Below, piece after piece: positions 17,624-22,327 of a stretch of 22,327 nucleotides of DNA. Each line of letters opens with the position of its first letter. Positions within the stretch are counted from its first letter, which is position 1. This stretch comes from TC-15 sp034437275 (lineage in GTDB: Bacteria; Chloroflexota; Anaerolineae; Aggregatilineales; Aggregatilineaceae): NCBI GenBank assembly GCA_034437275.1, contig DAOTUD010000006.1:1-22327 (forward strand), written 5' to 3'. Position numbers and translations under genes: made by a program. The notes beneath the pieces are model-generated. The model was not told the DNA's origin and made no database searches. It saw only the letters and a program-made list of their open reading frames with translations.

Positions 17624-17765
17624 GGGCGTTATGCTAGTTTTACCCCTCCCCGCGCGCGGAGAGGGGTAAACAAACCGGGACCCAAAGTCCCTCTCCGTTC
17701 ACGGGGAGGGATATAGGGAGGGGTAAACCATCGACACACGCGCCAGGATATCTAGCATAACCCCC
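17624..17765 (-). mobile_element. MITE-like element, subfamily A, copy 2 (142 bp)
   Basis: The ends are GGGCGTTATGCTAG (17624-17637) and CTAGCATAACCCCC (17752-17765), flanked by a perfect 5-bp direct repeat AACTA (17619-17623 and 17766-17770). It is the reverse complement of the element at 541-696, with three substitutions and lacking 14 bp of G-rich core. The duplicated AACTA overlaps the TAA stop of the 133-aa gene on the left and holds the TAG stop (CTA on plus) of the methyltransferase gene on the right. The hairpin-forming core could terminate transcription from both sides. Confidence 0.87.
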
Positions 17766-17767
17766 AA

Positions 17768-18628
17768 CTAACGTTTCCTGGGTTGGCCTGTCGCCTCGAT
17801 CACTCCGTCACGTCCTACAGCAACGAACGCCTCGCACGCCAGGCAGCGCCAGCCCCTTTCGACCGGCAGCATAGCGACCGCGCCGCACGCCGGGCAGTGC
17901 CAGATTTCTGCCAGCGGCAGCGGCCCGGTGGGCGGACTCAAGCCGGGCTTGCACGCCCACGCCAGCCGGTAATCGACCTGCCACAACTCGATCTCCACCC
18001 CCGCCAGCCTGATCTCGTCGCGCAAGATGCGCACCAGATCGTCGTGGGCGAAGGTGCGGCCCGGCATCAGCCGCGCGTCGAAGCCCTGGCGGTTGGTGAG
18101 CACGATCAGCCCGCCCGGGCGGGTCACCCGCGCGATCTCGTGCAGCACCTGCCGGGGAGCCATCATGAACTCCAGCGCCTCCAGGCAGGTCACCAGGTCG
18201 AAGATATCGTCGGGGAAGGGCAGCGTTTCGGCGGGGTGATGCAGCAGGCTGACGCGCGGCCCGTAGCCCGCCAGCTTGCGCGCCGCCACCGCCAGCATCT
18301 TACGGCTGAGGTCCAGCGCCACGATGCGCCCCTGGAAGGTGGGCTGCGCCAGCAGCGCCGCCGGCACGCGCCCGGTGCCGGTCGCTACGTCCAGCACCAG
18401 CGGGGCGCGCACATGCGGCAGCCGGTCCAGGATGGGCCGGGCCAGGTAGCGGTCCTCGTTAAGCGGCTGGAACTGCTTGATGCTGTCGTAGCGGCGCGCG
18501 TACAGGTCGTACAGCCACACGACCGTGCCCCGGCCCAGGTAGATGCCCTCGGTGGCGACCAGCAGCCACCACAACACCGCGACCAGCACCAGCCCGGCGA
18601 TCCCGATTCCCAGCAGGGGCAGATTCAT
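17768..18628 (-). CDS. Membrane-tethered class I SAM-dependent methyltransferase with C-terminal zinc ribbon
   Basis: 286 aa. An N-terminal transmembrane helix (about 4-26) is followed by a Rossmann-type methyltransferase: motif I VLDVATGTGR (78-87), the acidic VALDLS (103-108), the post-motif FPDDIFDLVTCLEALEFM and RPGGLIVLTN (170-179). This matches the methyltransferase 11 (UbiE/ubiquinone-type) group. The C terminus has a CPAC...CLAC four-Cys cluster (C245, C248, C262, C265), a likely zinc ribbon. Substrate is unknown; a lipid or envelope-linked target is suggested only by the membrane anchor. It starts 9 bp after the TPR gene stop, as last gene of a three-gene operon. No strong SD is seen, fitting coupled translation. 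Confidence 0.87.
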   Translation of the reverse strand: MNLPLLGIGIAGLVLVAVLWWLLVATEGIYLGRGTVVWLYDLYARRYDSIKQFQPLNEDRYLARPILDRLPHVRAPLVLDVATGTGRVPAALLAQPTFQGRIVALDLSRKMLAVAARKLAGYGPRVSLLHHPAETLPFPDDIFDLVTCLEALEFMMAPRQVLHEIARVTRPGGLIVLTNRQGFDARLMPGRTFAHDDLVRILRDEIRLAGVEIELWQVDYRLAWACKPGLSPPTGPLPLAEIWHCPACGAVAMLPVERGWRCLACEAFVAVGRDGVIEATGQPRKR

Positions 18629-18637
18629 CGCGCCATC

Positions 18638-20797
18638 TTACTCGGTCGGGGTTTGCTCCGGCTCCAGCGTTGTGGCCTGGGGCGCGTGCAGGATTTTGTA
18701 CAGTCTCTGGGCTGCCGCAGAGTGCTGCTGGGCCGTTTCGGAATCGCCCTGCGCCTCGGCAGCATCCCCCCGCGCGACCAACGCTTCGGCCTGCCCGCGC
18801 GTGTAGTGCATCTTGCGCGCGCGCTGGTAGCTTTCGTGGGCCATCTCGGCGGCTTCGCCGGCGCGCCCGGTCTGCGCATAGAGCCGGGCCAGCCGTGCCT
18901 GGCTGCGCACGTAGTTTTCCATGTCGCCGGTGTTGATGCTCGTCGTCAGCGCGGCATGGTACAGCTCTTCGGCCTCGTCCAGGCGGCCCAACGCGACCAT
19001 CGTGTCGCCCTGGTCGGCCTGGAAGATGCCCTGCCAGCGTTCGGCACCGATGGCGGTCGCGGTGGTGATGGACGACTTGTGCAGCGTGCGGGCGGCCTCG
19101 TAGTCTTCCATCAGGTAGTAGGCGCGCGCCAGGTTGTTGGACTGCACGGCGATCATCAGCTTATCGTCCAGGTCGCGGCTGATGGCCAGCGCATACTCCA
19201 GCGTTTCGACGGCGGCCCGCAGCCGTCCAGTCAGCGCGTAGAACCAGCCCAGGTTGCCCAGGCGCAGCCCCTGCGCGCGTTTGTCGTCCAGGCTGCGCGC
19301 AATATCGATCGACTCTTCGTAGAAGGCCTGCGCGGTGTCCACATCGCCGACCTCGGTGTAGAGCGTGGCCGCGTTGGAGAGCACCAGCCCCCGGATGGCC
19401 GGCTGCTTGATCTGGTTGAGCAGTACCAGCGCCTTCTCGTACTCTACCAGGGCGGTCTTGAAGTCGCCCATCGCGCGGCGCGCCCCGGCGATGTCGCAGT
19501 GAATCTGCGCGGCCTGGGATGGGTTGGTCGCGCCCAGCATGTTGAGCGCCTGCCGCCAGTAGGTCAGGGCCTGGTCCTGGTCGCTCTGGGCCAGCGACAG
19601 GCTGCCCAGCAGGTGCAGGGCTTTGGCCTGCTGCGCGATGTCCTCGGCCTCGCGGGCCAGTTCCAGGGCTTGCTGCACCTGTTTGAGCGCCTGGTCTGGC
19701 TTTGCGCGGTGGATGGCGATATCACCCAGCGCCAGCAGCAGTTGCAGGTGTTCGTCCCGGTCGGTGAGCGTTCCGTCCTCGAAGTAGGTCAGCGCTTCGC
19801 CCAGCAGTTCTTCGGCCTGCTCGTAGTTAGCCATGGTGTGGGCCGCCATGCCCAGCCGCATCAGGGCTTCGGCTTCGTGCTTGGCGTCCCCGGTGCTGCG
19901 CGCCTGGGCCAGCGCGCGCGTGGCGTATTCCTCGGCCTGGGGGCTGTTGCCGCTGAGCTGGTAGGCGGTGCTGAGTTCGAGCGCGCTGTTCATGAAGAAC
20001 TCCGCCGACTCGGTGCCCAGCCGCAGCGCCAGGTTTTCGGCGGTTTGTGCGTGTTCGATGGCCTGCTGGAAGTTGCGATTTTTGATCTCCAGCCCGGCCA
20101 ACGCCTGCAGCCAGCGCATTTGCAGCGCAAGCTGCCCGGTTTGCTCGGCGAGTTGGGCGGCCTGCGTGTACAGCTTTTGCGCCGAGGCGTGGTCCCCGGC
20201 GCTGGCGGTCGCGTCGGCCAGCAGCCCGACCACGCGCGACGCCTGCGGAAGCTGCTGGTGGGCCTGGGCCAGCACCACGGCTTCCTTGAGCAAGTGCTGG
20301 GCATAGCCGGGGTTGTCCTGGTTGAGATAATCCTTCGCCAGATTTTCCAGCGCCAGCGCGATCATCTCGCCCGAATTGCTCTTGCGGGCGGCGTCCAACG
20401 CCTGCTGGTGGTAGGTCTGGGCAGTGCCCCATTTTTCCTGCTGGGCGTAATAGGACCCCATGTTGTTCAGGCAGCGGGCCATCGCGCGCGGGTCGTCCAG
20501 GCGGCGGGCCAGCTCCAGCGCCTCGTTGAGCACGGGCAGCGCGGTGTCGTAGTCTTCCTGGGCGACGTGCGCCGCCCCGATCCCACTCAGGAAGTGTTCT
20601 TCGCTGGCCGGGTCGTTGCGCGAGCGCGCCAGCTCCAGCCCGCGTTGGTACGTTTCCAGCGCGGTGTCGTGGTAGCCCTGTTCGAGCGCGGTGGCGGCGG
20701 TTTCCAGCAGCGAGTTTAGCTCCTGCTGGGCCGGGGACAGGTCGCGCTCCGGCTCAGCCGGTTGGTTTCCGAAGAGTTTGTTCAGCAAGTTTTGCAT
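18638..20797 (-). CDS. Long tetratricopeptide-repeat (TPR) protein
   Basis: 719 aa made almost wholly of TPR units of about 40 residues, with recurrent pattern A-x-x-x-L...G...Y-x-x-A...Y-x-x-A-L, for example YHDTALETYQRGLELARSRN, ALPVLNEALELARRLDD and YEAARTLHKSSITTATAIG. I estimate about 14-16 repeats of the kinesin-light-chain-like (TPR_12) type. There is no signal peptide, membrane segment or catalytic domain, so it is probably a cytoplasmic protein scaffold. The ATG at 20797 (MQNLLNKLFG) is preceded by AAAGGA with 6-nt spacing; the in-frame GTG at 20821 would overlap the upstream gene's stop. It sits 13 bp after the phosphatase-fold gene and 9 bp before the methyltransferase. Confidence 0.9.
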   Translation of the reverse strand: MQNLLNKLFGNQPAEPERDLSPAQQELNSLLETAATALEQGYHDTALETYQRGLELARSRNDPASEEHFLSGIGAAHVAQEDYDTALPVLNEALELARRLDDPRAMARCLNNMGSYYAQQEKWGTAQTYHQQALDAARKSNSGEMIALALENLAKDYLNQDNPGYAQHLLKEAVVLAQAHQQLPQASRVVGLLADATASAGDHASAQKLYTQAAQLAEQTGQLALQMRWLQALAGLEIKNRNFQQAIEHAQTAENLALRLGTESAEFFMNSALELSTAYQLSGNSPQAEEYATRALAQARSTGDAKHEAEALMRLGMAAHTMANYEQAEELLGEALTYFEDGTLTDRDEHLQLLLALGDIAIHRAKPDQALKQVQQALELAREAEDIAQQAKALHLLGSLSLAQSDQDQALTYWRQALNMLGATNPSQAAQIHCDIAGARRAMGDFKTALVEYEKALVLLNQIKQPAIRGLVLSNAATLYTEVGDVDTAQAFYEESIDIARSLDDKRAQGLRLGNLGWFYALTGRLRAAVETLEYALAISRDLDDKLMIAVQSNNLARAYYLMEDYEAARTLHKSSITTATAIGAERWQGIFQADQGDTMVALGRLDEAEELYHAALTTSINTGDMENYVRSQARLARLYAQTGRAGEAAEMAHESYQRARKMHYTRGQAEALVARGDAAEAQGDSETAQQHSAAAQRLYKILHAPQATTLEPEQTPTE

Positions 20798-20810
20798 CGG
20801 TCGTCCTTTT

Positions 20811-22118
20811 TCACAATACACGTAGTAACAGCGGAACCAGCATCTCGCGGGCGCTCAGGCCGCCGTGACGGCTGACCGACGCGAAGCGGCGCAGCGGGCC
20901 ATCGCCCAGGGCGCTGCCTTCGCGCGCGATCACGGTCAGGTCGCCCAGGCGGGCCGGTGTTTCCAGGTGTACGCCGTCGCTGCCGAACAGCCCGGCGTCC
21001 AGCGCCGCGCGCGGGTGCACGACGGCGAGTTGATCGGCCAGGTGGGCGCGGATGTAGTCGACCACCTGTGGGCGGAAGTCGTGGCGCAGGTACACATGCG
21101 CGAAGCGGCTTTCGCCGCCGGCCCGCCCGCGCAGCGCATCTATAATCGGCGGATGGTCGGCCAGGTTGATGTAGTTCGGGATGGGCGAATGGCCGTGATC
21201 GGCGGCCAGCACGAACAACGTGCGCCCATCGCCGTGCTGCGCATCGTGCAGCACATCTCGCAGCGCAGCCAACTGGCGGCGGATCTCGGCGATGACGTGT
21301 TCGGCGGTGGTGCCGTGCAGATGCGAGATGCCGTCCACCGCGCCCCAGTAGATCGTAACAAAACACCGCTGGCGGCGCGTAGCGTGCAGCAGGTCGCGCA
21401 GCGCGATCCACAGGTCGTTATAGCCGTAGTGGCGCACCAGGTGCTTGACGTTCCGGTGCATCAGCCGTGACAGCCCGGAGCCGTACAGGTCTTTTTGCAG
21501 CAGCAGGTGGGTGGGGATGCCGCGCGTGGCCAGCGCCTCGCCGAGCGTGGTCAGCGGCAGGAACGTCTCGAAGTCCAGGCCCCACTCTTCCAGCACTTCC
21601 GGGCGATGGCGGCCTGCCACCGGGCTGAAGTGCAGCAGGCTGACGAGCGTGTTGATCTCGCGCAGGAACAACTGCGTGCCGAGCATCCCGGTGGCAGCGG
21701 GGCCGGCCCCGGTCCAGATGCTGGGCAGCGCGGCGGCGGTGGTACTGGGCGCGATGGACGTGATCGGGACAAGCTGCCCGTCGCCGGTCAGGTCGGCGAC
21801 CGTCTGCGCGATGTCGTCGTCTTCCGCGATCAGGTCTTGCAGCAGCCGCCAGCCCAGCCCATCGCTGATGAACAGCACCACGCGGCGCACGTCGCCCTGG
21901 TGATGCTGCCACAGCCGGGCATCGAGCGGGGTGTCACCCATGCGATCCCCGGACCGATCCGGGATGTCGAACAGGCGCAGCACGGTGTGCGCCAGGTTGC
22001 GGATCGACAGCCCGTCATAGTGCGGGAATACGATCTCGTCCGCCCAATTCACGTCGATATCCAGCGGGCGGTGGGCCAGGATGGTCTGCTCCAGCGTGGC
22101 GGCGAGCGCGTCAGTCAT
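20811..22118 (-). CDS. Alkaline-phosphatase-superfamily protein (nucleotide pyrophosphatase/phosphodiesterase type)
   Basis: 435 aa. The two-metal site of the NPP/phosphodiesterase family is visible: FISDGLGW (D86), SIAPSTTAAALPSIWTG with the nucleophile Ser/Thr at about 125-127, YWGAVDGISHLHG (D262, H266), LAADHGHSP (D307, H308) and SVSRHGGLS (H418). Members hydrolyse phosphodiester or phosphomonoester bonds of nucleotides, lipids or sugars; substrate is not deducible. No signal peptide or membrane segment is seen, so it may act in the cytoplasm, unusual for exported NPPs. The ATG at 22118 has AAGGAG 5 nt upstream. It is first in an operon with the TPR and methyltransferase genes; a -10 TATAAT lies about 40 bp upstream. 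Confidence 0.9.
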   Translation of the reverse strand: MTDALAATLEQTILAHRPLDIDVNWADEIVFPHYDGLSIRNLAHTVLRLFDIPDRSGDRMGDTPLDARLWQHHQGDVRRVVLFISDGLGWRLLQDLIAEDDDIAQTVADLTGDGQLVPITSIAPSTTAAALPSIWTGAGPAATGMLGTQLFLREINTLVSLLHFSPVAGRHRPEVLEEWGLDFETFLPLTTLGEALATRGIPTHLLLQKDLYGSGLSRLMHRNVKHLVRHYGYNDLWIALRDLLHATRRQRCFVTIYWGAVDGISHLHGTTAEHVIAEIRRQLAALRDVLHDAQHGDGRTLFVLAADHGHSPIPNYINLADHPPIIDALRGRAGGESRFAHVYLRHDFRPQVVDYIRAHLADQLAVVHPRAALDAGLFGSDGVHLETPARLGDLTVIAREGSALGDGPLRRFASVSRHGGLSAREMLVPLLLRVL

Positions 22119-22157
22119 ACATACTCCTTAGTGATGAGGCTGGCATATAGTCGGGGA

Positions 22158-22163
22158 ATTATA
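22158..22163 (-). promoter_or_regulatory. Putative -10 element of the phosphatase-fold/TPR/methyltransferase operon
   Basis: A perfect TATAAT on the minus strand, about 40 bp upstream of the start at 22118. The -35 at 17 bp (TAGGCG) matches at only 3 of 6 positions, so the call is moderate. Confidence 0.4.
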
Positions 22164-22228
22164 CCGCAGACGGCACGCCGCGCCTATCTCGCGCTGGGAT
22201 GGGGTGCATGCAAAACCTGACAGGCAAT

Positions 22229-22327
22229 CTAAGCCACACGGGCGCAGAAGGCATCCCATTGACCGCTGAGATAGGCGGCGCGAGCTTTGGCGACGAGCCG
22301 CGCACCGCGCTCACCCCATTGGGCGCC
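22229..22327 (-). CDS. C-terminal fragment of an unknown gene, possibly a transposase (5' end outside window)
   Basis: Minus-strand frame open from the window edge for 32 codons to a TAG at 22229-22231. It reads GAQWGERGARLVAKARAAYL followed by SGQWDAFCARVA. The basic, Trp-containing end with SGxWDAF resembles the C termini of some transposases, but this is recollection, not a search. It lies upstream of, and in the same direction as, the phosphatase-fold operon. The sequence just past its stop (about 22197-22220, GGGATGGGGTGCATGCAAAA...) could include the element's terminal repeat. Too short for a firm call. Confidence 0.35.
   Translation of the reverse strand, partial: GAQWGERGARLVAKARAAYLSGQWDAFCARVA

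Overview
The window is G+C-rich chromosomal DNA, densely coded, mostly on the minus strand, with short gaps and several near-overlapping convergent gene ends. Gene content (UvrA, ArgRS, Dcd, an S2P-type protease, a GAF/GAF/PAS histidine kinase, lipoproteins, a LysM protein) and short C-rich/G-rich hairpin repeats of the TTTACCCCTCCC...GGGAGGGGTAAA type suggest a Chloroflexota bacterium, probably of the Anaerolineae. That is inference from protein and repeat style, not from a marker search. Lipobox proteins and SD-led starts (several GTG) fit a free-living bacterium.

Layout. 1-516: 3' part of a LysM protein with a C-terminal membrane anchor. 696-2272 (minus): a two-gene operon, an arginase-superfamily protein followed by a dimethylargininase (DDAH). 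2472-5512 (plus): uvrA, with a sigma70-type promoter and a GAAC-N4-GTTC SOS box. 5514-6752 (minus): beta-propeller lipoprotein. 7023-8534 (plus): membrane-anchored NACHT-type NTPase. 8687-10128 (minus): a small membrane protein and a lipoprotein of the EEP nuclease/phosphatase fold with lost catalytic residues. 10242-12581 (minus): hybrid sensor kinase without a response regulator beside it. 12781-16284 (minus): argS-dcd-S2P protease operon. 16463-17620 (plus): two small genes of unknown function, the second clearly lower in G+C. 17768-22118 (minus): operon of an alkaline-phosphatase-fold protein, a long TPR protein and a membrane-tethered methyltransferase with a zinc ribbon. 22229-22327 (minus): the last 32 codons of a gene that may be a transposase.

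Four short (142-156 bp) MITE-like elements punctuate the window at 541-696, 6850-7002, 8534-8687 and 17624-17765. Two (subfamily A) are nearly identical, lie in opposite orientation, have 14-bp terminal inverted repeats and perfect 5-bp target duplications. Two (subfamily B) have related ends flanked by TA. Three of the four lie between convergent genes, and in each case the insertion point falls inside, or directly at, the stop codons of the neighbouring genes, which the element end or the target duplication restores. This is the most striking pattern in the window.

Other points: the ArgRS lacks both histidines of its HIGH motif, the arginase homologue carries Cys for a metal-binding His, and the EEP lipoprotein appears degenerate. 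No tRNA, rRNA, CRISPR array or complete insertion sequence was seen.
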